From Streptococcus cristatus ATCC 51100 (lineage in GTDB: Bacteria > Bacillota > Bacilli > Lactobacillales > Streptococcaceae): a stretch of 64,000 nt of DNA. The notes beneath the pieces were generated by a model. It had not been told where the DNA came from, made no database searches, and was given only the letters and a program-made list of their open reading frames with translations. Position numbers and translations under genes: made by a program. Shown here piece by piece: positions 55,096 through 64,000 of this stretch. The DNA is taken from assembly GCF_011612585.1 (NCBI RefSeq), contig NZ_CP050133.1:1612001-1676000 (forward strand), written 5' to 3'. Position 1 is the first letter of the stretch. Every line of letters begins with the position of its first letter.

Positions 55096-57111
55096 CTAGT
55101 CCAGATAATCGCGTTTTTCAAGATGCAGGGATACTAGGTGCCAATTGGCATCCTGCCGCCAGCTAGGATTGGCGACGATTTGGCTGGCGACCTTGCGCGC
55201 TTCTTCCAAAATGGGATAGTCCTCCACGATGTCCGCCACCTGAAACTCTGGGATACCAGACTGACGGGTCCCAAAAATTTCACCAGAGCCACGCATCTTG
55301 AGGTCTTCCTCAGCCAGAACAAAGCCATCTGTTGTCTCGGTCATGATTTTCATACGTTTCTTGCCAGACTCTGTCTTGGGATTGGCAACCAGCACAGCAT
55401 AAGACTGCTTATTTCCTCGACCCACTCGTCCCCGCAGCTGATGAAGCTGGCTGAGTCCGAAGCGGTCAGCATCCATGATAACCATGATGGTCGCATTCGG
55501 AACATTGACGCCGACTTCAATAACTGTAGTTGACACTAGAATATCTGTTTTCCCATCCTTGAAGTCCTGCATAATGGCCTCTTTTTCGTCATTTTTCATA
55601 CGACCGTGAAGGAGAGCCACCTGAGCCTGATTGGCAAAGTAGGCCTTGAGCTCTTCCTCTAGAGCAATCGCATTTTTTAAATCCAAAGCCTCCGATTCCT
55701 CAATCAAGGGAGAAATGAAGTAGACTTGGGCACCCTTGGCCAGCTCTTTTTTCATCCAGTCCAAAACCACTTCCAATTGCTCGTGCTTGACCCAGCGAGT
55801 AATGATAGGCTTGCGGCCAGCCGGCATCTGGTCGATGATAGAGACATCCATGTCACCAAAAGCGGTAATGGCCAAAGTACGAGGAATAGGCGTGGCTGTC
55901 ATCATGAGAACGTCTGGATTATTTCCCTTTTCCCGCAAAATCCGACGCTGGTCCACCCCAAAACGATGTTGCTCATCAATAATGACCAAGCCAAGTCGAT
56001 GATAGACCACCCCTTCCTGAATCAAGGCATGGGTGCCGACCACCATATCTACTTGCCCCGACTCTATGGCAGCTAAAGTCTCTCTGCGTTCAGCGGCTTT
56101 CATACCACCAGTTAGGAGGGCTAAATTCAGTTCAGGAAAGAGCTGAGTCAGGCTATCCAGATGCTGCTCAGCCAAGATTTCTGTCGGAACCATCAAAGCT
56201 GACTGATAGCCTGCCGTATAGGCGGCATACATGGCCAAACCGGCCACAACAGTCTTACCACTACCAACATCTCCTTGCAGGAGACGGTTCATATGAGCAG
56301 GCGATTGCAAATCACTGAGAATTTCTTCCAGACTCCTCTCCTGAGCTTCCGTCAGAGAAAATGGCAATGCAGCTTTTTTTTGAGCCAGCATTTTTTCCTG
56401 CCAAGGAATAGCGAGTCCCTGACTGATATCCTTGTTCTCATGCTTCAGAACCTGCAGCTGCATCTGAAAATAAAAAAGTTCTTCAAACTTGACCCGACGC
56501 AGGGCCTGCTTATATTCCGCCAAATCCCTAGGAAAGTGCATGGCACGCACAGCTTGAGTGCGCCCCAAAAGCTGGTAGCGCTCCAGAAGGACAGGAGGAA
56601 GATTCTCCTCTAACAACTGATCCAAACCTTGGTCAAAGGCTGCCTTAATCAGTTTGACAAGACTGGCCTGACTAATCCCTTGGGCAACTCGATAAACTGG
56701 CTGCAAGTCGTCTTCAACCTGAGCTAACACCTTCATCCCCGTCAGACTAGCCTTGGCTTTATCCCATTTACCAAAAATAGCCACCGTTGCTCCCAGCTCG
56801 ATCTTATCTGCTAGATACGGCTGGTTGAAAAAGTTGACTGCAATCGCGACTTCTCCCTGCTTGATTGTGAAACGCAGGCGATTGCGCTTGTAGCCATAAT
56901 ACTGAACATTAGCTGGAGTCGCGACGATCCCAGAAATGACCGCCTTTTCTCCATCTTCTAAATCAAGGACATTCTTACTCTTAAAATCTTCATAGCGAAA
57001 AGGAAAATAGAGCAGGAGATCCTGCAGGCTCTCAAGGCCTAGTTTTTTAAATTTTTCAGCCGATTTTGGCCCCACTCCTGGCAGAGCCGTCAAAGCCTGG
57101 TGCAGATTCAT
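55096..57111 (-). CDS. recG: ATP-dependent DNA helicase RecG
   Basis: A 671-residue superfamily 2 helicase that reverses stalled forks and remodels branched DNA. The N-terminal wedge (OB) domain covers about residues 1-150 (starting LTALPGVGPKSAEKFKKLG). Helicase motifs follow: I in LLQGDVGSGKTVVAGLA (near 285), II in LVIIDEQHRFGVDQR (near 385), III in MMTATPIPRTLA, V in TTVIEVGVNVPNA and VI in QLHQLRGRVGRG (near 575). Length is normal. It is the last gene of a group with alr and acpS, the order seen in pneumococcus; no obvious hairpin follows the stop. Confidence 0.96.
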   Translation of the reverse strand: MNLHQALTALPGVGPKSAEKFKKLGLESLQDLLLYFPFRYEDFKSKNVLDLEDGEKAVISGIVATPANVQYYGYKRNRLRFTIKQGEVAIAVNFFNQPYLADKIELGATVAIFGKWDKAKASLTGMKVLAQVEDDLQPVYRVAQGISQASLVKLIKAAFDQGLDQLLEENLPPVLLERYQLLGRTQAVRAMHFPRDLAEYKQALRRVKFEELFYFQMQLQVLKHENKDISQGLAIPWQEKMLAQKKAALPFSLTEAQERSLEEILSDLQSPAHMNRLLQGDVGSGKTVVAGLAMYAAYTAGYQSALMVPTEILAEQHLDSLTQLFPELNLALLTGGMKAAERRETLAAIESGQVDMVVGTHALIQEGVVYHRLGLVIIDEQHRFGVDQRRILREKGNNPDVLMMTATPIPRTLAITAFGDMDVSIIDQMPAGRKPIITRWVKHEQLEVVLDWMKKELAKGAQVYFISPLIEESEALDLKNAIALEEELKAYFANQAQVALLHGRMKNDEKEAIMQDFKDGKTDILVSTTVIEVGVNVPNATIMVIMDADRFGLSQLHQLRGRVGRGNKQSYAVLVANPKTESGKKRMKIMTETTDGFVLAEEDLKMRGSGEIFGTRQSGIPEFQVADIVEDYPILEEARKVASQIVANPSWRQDANWHLVSLHLEKRDYLD

Positions 57112-57142
57112 CTTGTCTCCTTTCCTTCTTCTTGATTGTCTT

Positions 57143-58249
57143 TTACTTTTTATACTCTCTCGGTACCCTATCGCTGATTAAGCAGACCACTTCATAATTG
57201 ATCGTACCACGTTTGTCTGCCACATCCGTTGCTGTAATAAGCTCGGCTCCACTCTGACCAATCAAGACTACCTGCGTTCCCAAAGGGTAGACTTGAGGTA
57301 GACGCACTGTGATCTGATCCATAGAAACCCGACCGACAATTGGACAGCGCTGACCATCGATCAAGACATCAAAGCCCTGCATGTCGCGGGTCCAGCCATC
57401 AGCATAACCCAGAGGAATGGTTCCAATGATTTGCTGGCTATCACTGGTATAGGTTGCCCCATAACCGACATGGGCGCCCGCTTGAATTTCTTTGACGTGA
57501 ACCAGAGCAGATTCTAAGCTAAGAGCTGGTTTGACCTCATAAGGTAAGTCCAGCACTCGTCCGCTAGGATTCAATCCGTAAATAATATCGCCCAGCCGAA
57601 CAGCATTCATAATCGTGTCACTGTGCCAAAGAGTTGTTGCAGAGTTACTAGCATGCACAACTGGCGGCAAGAAAGCTAACTCACTCAAAATCTCTTTGAA
57701 GCGATTTAATTGAGCTACAAAATGACTTGTATCTAATTCGTCAGCTGTTGCAAAATGAGTGAAAATTCCTTCTACCACAGCTCCTGCTGCTTGCAGGCGG
57801 CTAATTGCTTGCTGGGCTTCTTGACTATCACGGAAGCCAATGCGTCCCATGCCTGAATCAATCTTGATATGAACAGTCAAGCCCGTCAGATTAGCTTGCT
57901 GGCTCAAGAGCTCCTCCAGCCAAGCTAGGCTGGCCACCGTCAAGGTAATCTGCTGCTGGATAGCTAAAGGTACAGCCTCCAATGAAGAAACACCCAAAAT
58001 AAGAATGGATTTAGCAATGCCAGCTTCTCGTAGTTCGAGGGCTTCATCAATATTGGACACGCAAAAACCATCTACAAGCGGCTGAATATACTGAGAGACA
58101 GGAACCGCACCATGTCCATAAGCATTGGCCTTGACTACTGCCCACTTCTGGACCGACTGGGGAATATGAGCCGCAATTTGCTCAATATTAAATGCAATAG
58201 CAGACAGGTCTATGACTGCTTTAGTGGGTCTATGTAGACTAGCTTTCAT
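57143..58249 (-). CDS. alr: Alanine racemase
   Basis: A 368-residue PLP enzyme that supplies D-alanine for peptidoglycan and teichoic acids. The PLP lysine is in [14 protein letters not shown] (near residue 37). The second catalytic base, Tyr, lies in [14 protein letters not shown] (near 260), and [10 protein letters not shown] and [13 protein letters not shown] are family segments. The ATG lies inside the last codons of acpS (11-nt overlap), so translation of the two is coupled. recG follows after 31 nt. Confidence 0.96.
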   Translation of the reverse strand: MKASLHRPTKAVIDLSAIAFNIEQIAAHIPQSVQKWAVVKANAYGHGAVPVSQYIQPLVDGFCVSNIDEALELREAGIAKSILILGVSSLEAVPLAIQQQITLTVASLAWLEELLSQQANLTGLTVHIKIDSGMGRIGFRDSQEAQQAISRLQAAGAVVEGIFTHFATADELDTSHFVAQLNRFKEILSELAFLPPVVHASNSATTLWHSDTIMNAVRLGDIIYGLNPSGRVLDLPYEVKPALSLESALVHVKEIQAGAHVGYGATYTSDSQQIIGTIPLGYADGWTRDMQGFDVLIDGQRCPIVGRVSMDQITVRLPQVYPLGTQVVLIGQSGAELITATDVADKRGTINYEVVCLISDRVPREYKK

Positions 58250-58601
58250 TGTCTTCCTCCAAAATCACACTGGCGGTCACCAGATTTCCAGCATGACTGA
58301 TTGATAGCCATACCGAACCAGCAAAGGGAGACTTACTAAAATAGGGAGCCCCCTTATCATCATTTAAAATTTCCAAATCCTGAAAAGTCACAGGGCCAAT
58401 ACCGGTCCCCCAAGCCTTGGCAAAGGCTTCTTTAGCTGACCAGCGACCGGCCAAATATTCCAGCTTGCGCTTGCCCTTTAAGGAGCCAAACCGAGCCAAC
58501 TCCTGAGCTGTCAAGATTTTCTCAGCAAAGCGCTCATTCTTCTCGTAGGCCCGACCAATGCTGGAAATCTCTTCTATATCTATTCCGTGTCCTCTTATCA
58601 T
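58239..58601 (-). CDS. acpS: Holo-[acyl-carrier-protein] synthase
   Basis: A 120-residue phosphopantetheinyl transferase that activates acyl carrier protein for fatty-acid synthesis. The magnesium-binding Asp is in [13 protein letters not shown] at the N-terminus, the second signature is [20 protein letters not shown] (near residue 50), and [15 protein letters not shown] closes the protein. I use the ATG at 58601 ([11 protein letters not shown]) because the family starts here, although the ribosome site (AATAGAAG) is weak; an upstream extension is not similar to the family. It is coupled to alr. Confidence 0.93.
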   Translation of the reverse strand: MIRGHGIDIEEISSIGRAYEKNERFAEKILTAQELARFGSLKGKRKLEYLAGRWSAKEAFAKAWGTGIGPVTFQDLEILNDDKGAPYFSKSPFAGSVWLSISHAGNLVTASVILEEDNES

Positions 58602-58650
58602 ACTTCTATTAGGAATACGAAGCAACGCCCTTCTCCCAAGGAGATTGAAA

Positions 58651-58735
58651 GAAAATCTAATTTCGACAAGGCAAACCGATGAGAATGACACTGAAATGCA
58701 TCAAAGAGGTTTAACATCATCAAAATTAGATTTTC
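58651..58735. repeat. 13-bp inverted repeat in the acpS/DAHP-synthase gap
   Basis: GAAAATCTAATTT (58651-58663) and its exact complement AAATTAGATTTTC (58723-58735) enclose 59 bp. The 198-bp gap otherwise contains no gene that I can support. The pair may be a degraded insertion or a long hairpin; it has no T tract on either strand. Confidence 0.45.
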
Positions 58736-58799
58736 GTAGAGTATGAGCTTGCCTATATTCATTAGTAGACTTCTAGCAAAGCCTCCTAATCCTTTCTAT

Positions 58800-59837
58800 T
58801 TAAGCTTCTTTTTCTAAGGTATCATAGATTTCCTGAATGAGCTCTTCTGTCTTGTCCCAGCCCAAGCAAGGATCGGTAATGGACTTACCAAAGACTTCTG
58901 GCTCATTCTGGCGGCCATCCTCCAAGTAGGACTCAATCATGAATCCACGCACAGCCTTTTTGATTTGCTCATTCCAAGCACAGTTGATCAGAGTCTGACG
59001 GATAATACGGATCTGCTCCAAATACTGCTTGCCAGAATTATCATGATTGGTATCAATCAGGATAAAAGGATTGGACAGCTTCATTTCTTCATAGCGTTTG
59101 ATCACATCCAGAAGATTTTCGTAATAGAAGTTAGGCTTGTTCTTACCGTACTCATCTAACGCACCACGCAAAATCACATGCGCAAGAGGATTTCCTAACG
59201 TTTCTACTTCCTGACCATGATAGAGGAAGATTTGCTTATTTTGAGCAGCATAGACAGCATTAAACATGACTCCAAGATTGCCAGATGTTGGATTTTTCAT
59301 ACCAACCGGAGCGTCAATGCCAGACGCTACGAAGCGGTGTTCTTGATCTTCGACCGAACGAGCACCTACGGCATGGTAACTGACCAAATCATCTACCAGC
59401 ACTAGATTAGAAGGATAGAGCATTTCATCAGCAGTGGTCAAGCCCGTCTCAGTAATGACTCGGTAATGAAGCTGGCGCACCGCCTTTAACCCATTGATCA
59501 AGCTTGGACTTTTTGAAGTATCTGGCTGGTGAACGAGCCCTTTATAGCCGTCCCCATTGGTCCGAGGCTTGGCAGTATAGACCCGCATGACGATAAAAAT
59601 CTTATCCGCCACCTTCTGCTGCAGTTCAGCCAATCGACGAGCATACTCCAGCACCGCCTCCTCATTGTCAGATGAGCAGGGACCGATAACCAAGAGCAAG
59701 CGTTGATCTTCTCCCTTGATGATGGCAGCCAATTCCTGATCACGCTGATATTTCTTTTTCAGAGCTTGGTCTGACAAAATTGTTGCAGACTTGATCTGCT
59801 CGATGTCAATTTCCTGACCTTTTTCTATAAATGCCAT
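58800..59837 (-). CDS. 3-deoxy-7-phosphoheptulonate (DAHP) synthase, copy 2
   Basis: A 345-residue class I (type Ia-alpha) DAHP synthase that condenses phosphoenolpyruvate and erythrose-4-phosphate at the entry of the shikimate pathway. Active-site segments are LLVIGPCSSDNEEAVLEYA (near residue 48), YTAKPRTNGDGYKGL (near 87), GARSVEDQEHRFVASG (near 157), and LIDTNHDNSGKQ with the metal-binding His (near 262). It is closely related to the gene just upstream, and its ATG begins 1 nt after that gene's stop. The pair probably arose by duplication; differing feedback control is a usual reason for two copies. Confidence 0.93.
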   Translation of the reverse strand: MAFIEKGQEIDIEQIKSATILSDQALKKKYQRDQELAAIIKGEDQRLLLVIGPCSSDNEEAVLEYARRLAELQQKVADKIFIVMRVYTAKPRTNGDGYKGLVHQPDTSKSPSLINGLKAVRQLHYRVITETGLTTADEMLYPSNLVLVDDLVSYHAVGARSVEDQEHRFVASGIDAPVGMKNPTSGNLGVMFNAVYAAQNKQIFLYHGQEVETLGNPLAHVILRGALDEYGKNKPNFYYENLLDVIKRYEEMKLSNPFILIDTNHDNSGKQYLEQIRIIRQTLINCAWNEQIKKAVRGFMIESYLEDGRQNEPEVFGKSITDPCLGWDKTEELIQEIYDTLEKEA

Positions 59838-59838
59838 A

Positions 59839-60870
59839 TTATTTACCTAGTGTGTCGTATATCTCATGGACGAGTTCGACCGTCTTGTCCCAGCCTAGGC
59901 ATGGATCTGTGATAGATTTGCCAAAGACTTCTGGTTCATTTTGTCGGCCATCCTCCAAGTAAGATTCAATCATAAAGCCACGAACCACCTTCTTGATTTT
60001 ATCATTCCAGTCGCGGTTGATCAAAGTCTGACGAACAATACGGACTTGCTCCAAATACTGCTTGCCAGAGTTGTCATGGTTAGTATCAATGATGATAAAT
60101 GGATTTTCTAGTCCCATAGCTTCATACTGGGCGATTGTATCCAGCAGATTATCATAATAGTAGTTCGGAATATTTTTGCCATATTCATTGATGGCACCGC
60201 GCAGAATCGCATGAACCAAGGGATTTCCGCTCGTCTCTACTTCTCTATTTGCAAAGAGGAAGCTCTGCTTGTTCTGAGCCGCATAAATACCGTTAAACAT
60301 GACATTCAGATTGCCAGATGTTGGATTTTTCAAACCAGTCGGAAAATCCGCTCCACTGGCTACAAAGCGGTGCTGCTGATCTTCAACAGAACGAGCACCG
60401 ATCGCCATATAGGAAATCAAATCATCTACTAAGGGGAGATTTTCTGGGTAAAGCATCTCGTCAGCCGTCGTCATTCCAGTTTCTGAAATCACGCGGTAAT
60501 GCAGGTTACGCACCGCTTTAATTCCGTTGATTAGGCTAGGTGCCGCTGTCGCATTAGGCTGATGAATCAAACCCTTGTAGCCATCACCATTGGTCCGTGG
60601 CTTGGCTGTGTAGACCCGCATGACCATAAAGATCCGATCTTTAACCTCTTCCTGAAGAGCTGCCAAACGCTTGGCGTATTCCAAGACAGCTTCTTCATTG
60701 TCTGAGGAGCAAGGACCGATGACCAAAAGGATACGATCATCCTCACCGCGGATAATAGCTTCTAGTTGACGATCTCGTTCTTGCTTACGAGCCAAAATAG
60801 AACCTTCTAACTTAGCAAGCTGACGCACTTCTGCTACATTGATTGGTTGACTAGTTGCTTTAAAGGTCAT
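59839..60870 (-). CDS. 3-deoxy-7-phosphoheptulonate (DAHP) synthase, copy 1
   Basis: A 343-residue paralogue of the following gene, with the same motifs: LLVIGPCSSDNEEAVLEYA, YTAKPRTNGDGYKGL, GARSVEDQQHRFVASG and IIDTNHDNSGKQ. The N-terminal 40 residues differ most between copies (FKATSQPINVAEVRQLAKLEG here), and this is where feedback ligands bind in the family, so the two may respond to different aromatic amino acids; that is inference. It follows secA by 16 nt on the same strand and precedes copy 2 with a 1-nt gap (TAATATG junction). GAGAGA lies upstream of the ATG. Confidence 0.93.
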   Translation of the reverse strand: MTFKATSQPINVAEVRQLAKLEGSILARKQERDRQLEAIIRGEDDRILLVIGPCSSDNEEAVLEYAKRLAALQEEVKDRIFMVMRVYTAKPRTNGDGYKGLIHQPNATAAPSLINGIKAVRNLHYRVISETGMTTADEMLYPENLPLVDDLISYMAIGARSVEDQQHRFVASGADFPTGLKNPTSGNLNVMFNGIYAAQNKQSFLFANREVETSGNPLVHAILRGAINEYGKNIPNYYYDNLLDTIAQYEAMGLENPFIIIDTNHDNSGKQYLEQVRIVRQTLINRDWNDKIKKVVRGFMIESYLEDGRQNEPEVFGKSITDPCLGWDKTVELVHEIYDTLGK

Positions 60871-60886
60871 CTTCTCTCCTTATAAA

Positions 60887-63406
60887 CTACTTCTTGCGGC
60901 CATGACAGTTTTTAAATTTCTTACCTGAACCACATGGACATAAATCATTTCTTTTTACAGAGGATAAATCAACATTTTTTGGAAGATTTGGGTTTTGAGC
61001 AGCAATGTTTCGAGTAGCTGTCGTGCTGATACTGTGCTCTGTACGTGGACGTTCTTGCTCATGGATCTGTGCTTTCATCATGAGACGAGTCACATCAAAC
61101 TCGATAGAGCCGATCATATCATTAAACATCCGGAAACCTTCTGCCTGATACTCAACAACTGGGTTGTTCTGAGCATAGCCGCGAAGCCCCACAGCCTGAC
61201 GCAATTGATCCAAGGCGTCGATATGATCTGTCCATTTATTATCTACAACACGTAGGATCAGCACTTTTTGGAACTCTTGAACTGCTTCTTCATCACGAAG
61301 TTTAGAAACCTGATTGGCATAAACTTCAGAAGCTCGTTCCATCAAGTAATCTTTGATCTCTTGATTCGATTTACCTTCTAAATCGTCAGCTGAGATAGAA
61401 TCCTCAGCTACAAGGTTATATTTAGCAAAATTCAGAATCGCTTCAATTCTTTCATCGTGGTCTGAATGGCTGCTGCCATCTACGATCCGATTAATGGTAC
61501 GACGGATCATGGCATGAATTTCTGGAGCCAAATCACGGTCTGCTGTGATGACGTCATAGCGCTGAGAATAGATAATTTCACGTTGTTCGCGCATGACATC
61601 GTCATATTGAAGGACTTGCTTACGCGTATCGTAGTTATTTCCTTCAACCCGTTTTTGAGCCCCTTCAACCTGACGCGTGAGCATCCGAGACTTGATGACG
61701 GACTCTTCTTCGCTCAGATTCATCCGGTCTAGCACAGCCTTAATGCGCTCTGAACCGAAACGTTTCATCAAATCGTCTTCGAGAGATAGGTAGAATTGTG
61801 ATTCGCCTGGATCACCCTGACGTCCTGAACGTCCACGAAGCTGATTGTCAATCCGGCGGCTTTCATGACGCTCTGTACCAATGACACAAAGTCCACCCAA
61901 TTCACGTACACCTTCACCTAACTTAATATCGGTACCACGTCCAGCCATGTTGGTCGCAATGGTAATAGCACCACGCTGACCAGCATTCATGATAATCTGT
62001 GCTTCTTTATAATGGTTCTTAGCATTCAGAACTTCATGAGGAATTCCTGCAGCCACTAATTTTTGAGAAAGATAGTCACTCGTGTCAACCGATACTGTAC
62101 CGACCAAGACAGGCTGGCCTGTTTTGTAGCGTTCCTTGACGTCTTCCACGACTGCTTTAAACTTCGCTTCCAAGCTAGGATACAGCAAATCTGGATGGTC
62201 GATACGTTGGACCGGACGGTTAGTTGGAATTGGAATTACACGGATATTATAAATTTCGCGGAATTCTTCTTCTTCTGTTTTACCAGTCCCTGTCATCCCT
62301 GACAGCTTTTTATACATACGGAAAAGGTTCTGGTAAGTAATCGAAGCAGATGTCTTTGATTCTTCTTGGATAGGCACAGCTTCTTTTGCTTCAATCGCTT
62401 GGTGGAGTCCATCAGAGAAACGACGACCTTCCATTGTACGCCCTGTAAATTGGTCAACGATGAGGATTTCCTGCTTTTCGCTCACGACATAATCCACATC
62501 TAAGGTCATAATATAGTTAGCACGCAAGGCATTGTCGATAAAGTGAGTCAAAGCAACATTCTCAAGATCGTATAGATTTTCTAAATTAAAGTAACTTTCA
62601 GCCTTGTCAATACCAGAATCTGACAAACCAATCGTCTTAGATGGAATATCAATGATATAGTCATCTTTTTGAAGTGTTTTCACAAAGCTATCCGCTCTGT
62701 AATAAAGCTGATTCGTATCAGAAGCTGTCGGTCCTGACACGATCAATGGCGTACGCGCTTCGTCAATCAAGATAGAATCCACCTCGTCAACCAAGGCATA
62801 GTTAAGCGGGCGCTGCACCATATTTTCAGCCCGAACCACCATGTTATCGCGCAGGTAGTCAAAACCAATTTCAGAGTTGGTTGAGTAGGTGATGTCACAA
62901 GCATAAGCTTCTCTTTTTTCCATTGGTGACTTAGATGCTAGGTTGATACCAACAGAAAGTCCCAACCAAGAATAAAGTTCACCCATCTCAGTCGCATCAC
63001 GCTCTGACAAGTATTCATTGACTGTAACAACGTGAACTCCTTGGCCAGATAAGGCATTCAGGTAAACAGGCATAGTCGCTGTCAGGGTTTTTCCTTCCCC
63101 CGTACGCATTTCTGGCACATCACCATGGTGAAGGACAATCCCCCCCATAATCTGAACCTTATATGGGAAAAGACCTAAGACACGCTTAGCTCCTTCACGG
63201 ACAACTGCAAATGCTTCAAACAAAAGTTGATCTAAAGTTTCACCATTAGCATAACGTTCCTTAAATTCAACCGTTTTTGCTTGCAGTTCCTCATCGGTCA
63301 AGGCTGCCATTTCGTCCTCATAGGACATGACCTTGTCCGCCATCTTTTCTAATTTTCTTATTTCACCTTTATCATTTTCGATGATTTTTTTTAAAATATT
63401 AGCCAT
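60887..63406 (-). CDS. secA: Preprotein translocase ATPase SecA (canonical)
   Basis: An 839-residue SecA that drives export through SecYEG. Nucleotide-binding domain 1 has [20 protein letters not shown] (near residue 100) and [17 protein letters not shown] (Walker B, near 207); domain 2 has [16 protein letters not shown] and [15 protein letters not shown]. The last 20 residues form the zinc-binding [17 protein letters not shown], which binds SecB-like partners or phospholipid. This tail and the length identify canonical SecA and not the accessory SecA2 that serves SRR adhesins. An extended -10 TGCTATAAT at 63451-63456 and AAGGAA lie upstream. Confidence 0.97.
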   Translation of the reverse strand: MANILKKIIENDKGEIRKLEKMADKVMSYEDEMAALTDEELQAKTVEFKERYANGETLDQLLFEAFAVVREGAKRVLGLFPYKVQIMGGIVLHHGDVPEMRTGEGKTLTATMPVYLNALSGQGVHVVTVNEYLSERDATEMGELYSWLGLSVGINLASKSPMEKREAYACDITYSTNSEIGFDYLRDNMVVRAENMVQRPLNYALVDEVDSILIDEARTPLIVSGPTASDTNQLYYRADSFVKTLQKDDYIIDIPSKTIGLSDSGIDKAESYFNLENLYDLENVALTHFIDNALRANYIMTLDVDYVVSEKQEILIVDQFTGRTMEGRRFSDGLHQAIEAKEAVPIQEESKTSASITYQNLFRMYKKLSGMTGTGKTEEEEFREIYNIRVIPIPTNRPVQRIDHPDLLYPSLEAKFKAVVEDVKERYKTGQPVLVGTVSVDTSDYLSQKLVAAGIPHEVLNAKNHYKEAQIIMNAGQRGAITIATNMAGRGTDIKLGEGVRELGGLCVIGTERHESRRIDNQLRGRSGRQGDPGESQFYLSLEDDLMKRFGSERIKAVLDRMNLSEEESVIKSRMLTRQVEGAQKRVEGNNYDTRKQVLQYDDVMREQREIIYSQRYDVITADRDLAPEIHAMIRRTINRIVDGSSHSDHDERIEAILNFAKYNLVAEDSISADDLEGKSNQEIKDYLMERASEVYANQVSKLRDEEAVQEFQKVLILRVVDNKWTDHIDALDQLRQAVGLRGYAQNNPVVEYQAEGFRMFNDMIGSIEFDVTRLMMKAQIHEQERPRTEHSISTTATRNIAAQNPNLPKNVDLSSVKRNDLCPCGSGKKFKNCHGRKK

Positions 63407-63450
63407 TTTATTCCTTACTCGCTATGTTCTGTTTATAAATGTTTCCTCTC

Positions 63451-63456
63451 ATTATA
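63451..63456 (-). promoter_or_regulatory. secA extended -10 promoter
   Basis: TGCTATAAT on the minus strand, 45 nt upstream of the secA start codon. No strong -35 seen. Confidence 0.55.
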
Positions 63457-63622
63457 GCATGTTTCCCCATATCTTTCAAGAAATAATCCATTTAGCAATT
63501 GGCTTGAAAGGCTGTCATTTCTCAATTTACACGCTTATCTGCCTAACTCTTCTTGCACTCAAATTTGCTAAATAATCATGGTTTTCACGAAGTAGTTTCT
63601 CGCATAATTATCATAATTTCGA

Positions 63623-63628
63623 TATAAT
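63623..63628 (+). promoter_or_regulatory. queG -10 box abutting the start codon
   Basis: TATAAT lies seven bases before the ATG at 63636 and no ribosome site separates them, so the mRNA probably starts at or one base before the ATG. The -35 region (near 63600) is poor. Confidence 0.5.
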
Positions 63629-63635
63629 AATAGCA

Positions 63636-64000
63636 ATGAATATCAAAGAAGAAATTATCAAATTATCAAAAGACATTGGCATTTCTAAAATTGGCTTTAC
63701 GACAGCAGATGACTTTGACTATCTGGAAAAGTCGCTGCGTTTGGCTGTAGAAGAAGGCCGAAATTCAGGTTTTGAACATAAGAATATTGAGGAACGAATT
63801 AAACCTAAGCTAAGTTTGGCTTCGGCCAAGACCATCATCTCTATCGCAGTCGCCTATCCCCACAAGCTCAAGCAGCAGCCACAAAAAACAGCCTACAAAC
63901 GAGGAAAATTCACTCCCAACAGCTGGGGGCTAGACTATCACTATGTCCTACAGGACAAGCTAGATCGGCTTGCAAAGGGAATTGAGGAGTTAACTGCCGA
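63636..64000 (+). CDS. queG: Epoxyqueuosine reductase, N-terminal part (runs off the window)
   Basis: The first 121 codons of a gene that continues beyond the window. It begins MNIKEEIIKLSKDIGISKIG and contains FEHKNIEERIKPKLSLASAKTII (near residue 45) and AYPHKLKQ, typical of the DUF1730 N-terminal domain of QueG. The enzyme, a cobalamin and Fe-S protein, makes the last step of queuosine at the wobble position of GUN-decoding tRNAs; the Fe-S cluster part lies outside. It is divergent from secA. No Shine-Dalgarno sequence precedes the ATG. Confidence 0.9.
   Translation, partial: MNIKEEIIKLSKDIGISKIGFTTADDFDYLEKSLRLAVEEGRNSGFEHKNIEERIKPKLSLASAKTIISIAVAYPHKLKQQPQKTAYKRGKFTPNSWGLDYHYVLQDKLDRLAKGIEELTA

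Noticed and set aside
60887..63406. SecA2 partner for the SRR adhesin
   Set aside because: The protein has the full canonical length and the C-terminal zinc-binding tail; SecA2 lacks it, and no secY2 or asp genes are nearby.

Overview
The window is a piece of a low-GC Gram-positive chromosome that looks like an oral streptococcus of the sanguinis group (S. sanguinis / S. gordonii / S. cristatus). The evidence is the gene content and order: the mapZ-rlmL-rnpB-gpsB-ypsA / recU-pbp1a cell-division block, the recG-alr-acpS-(two DAHP synthases)-secA block, a lytR-GNAT-tsaE block, a lactate oxidase gene, and a giant LPXTG-anchored serine-rich-repeat (SRR) adhesin with a KxYKxGKxW-type signal peptide. 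The species is inferred, not proven.

Layout. 1-1.9 kb: 5' end of metG, then exoA and a VOC-fold protein, closed by a structured dispersed repeat. 2-8.4 kb: one long minus-strand operon joining ribosome assembly (yqeG, yqeH, yhbY, rsfS), NAD synthesis (nadD), HD-domain YqeK, a cysteine hydrolase, an alkyltransferase-like protein, a methyltransferase and tmcAL. 8.4-9.2 kb: a decayed membrane-protein gene. 9.4-14.7 kb: a TVP38-family membrane protein, lytR-GNAT-tsaE, a purine permease and a DUF1361 protein. 14.8-20.1 kb: HAD phosphatase, a four-gene polar amino-acid ABC transporter and lactate oxidase. 20.2-24.6 kb: an AT-rich accessory patch with two unrecognised membrane/coiled-coil genes, a DUF6261 gene and a 42-bp tandem repeat array, then an aldo/keto reductase. 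24.6-27.8 kb: nagA, a second copy of the dispersed repeat and a Na/Pi cotransporter. 28.2-41.5 kb: the SRR adhesin gene, 13.3 kb, about 4430 codons. 41.8-50.3 kb: the division and cell-wall block plus pepC. 50.3-51.9 kb: an IS1182-type element inserted in a transcription terminator. 51.9-55.1 kb: GNAT, nadE, pncB, and a tiny peptide gene behind a CiaR-like promoter. 55.1-64 kb: recG, alr, acpS, two DAHP synthases, secA and the start of queG.

Connections. Three genes of NAD biosynthesis (nadD, nadE, pncB) lie in two loci. MapZ, GpsB, PBP1a, LytR and Alr all serve division or wall assembly. The adhesin should need an accessory Sec (SecA2/SecY2) system and glycosyltransferases, none of which are in the window; the secA here is the canonical one. 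Lactate oxidase makes H2O2 from lactate and is preceded by a perfect 18-bp palindrome just downstream of its predicted start site.

The observations I rate highest are: four TTTAAG-like half-sites at an exact 11-bp period in front of a 25-codon ORF (55.0 kb); the SRR gene with two distinct repeat classes (48-bp and 54-bp units) and no export locus beside it; the IS1182-type insertion that duplicated a terminator hairpin; the AT-rich pair of membrane/coiled-coil genes; and the 42-bp tandem array next to the DUF6261 gene.
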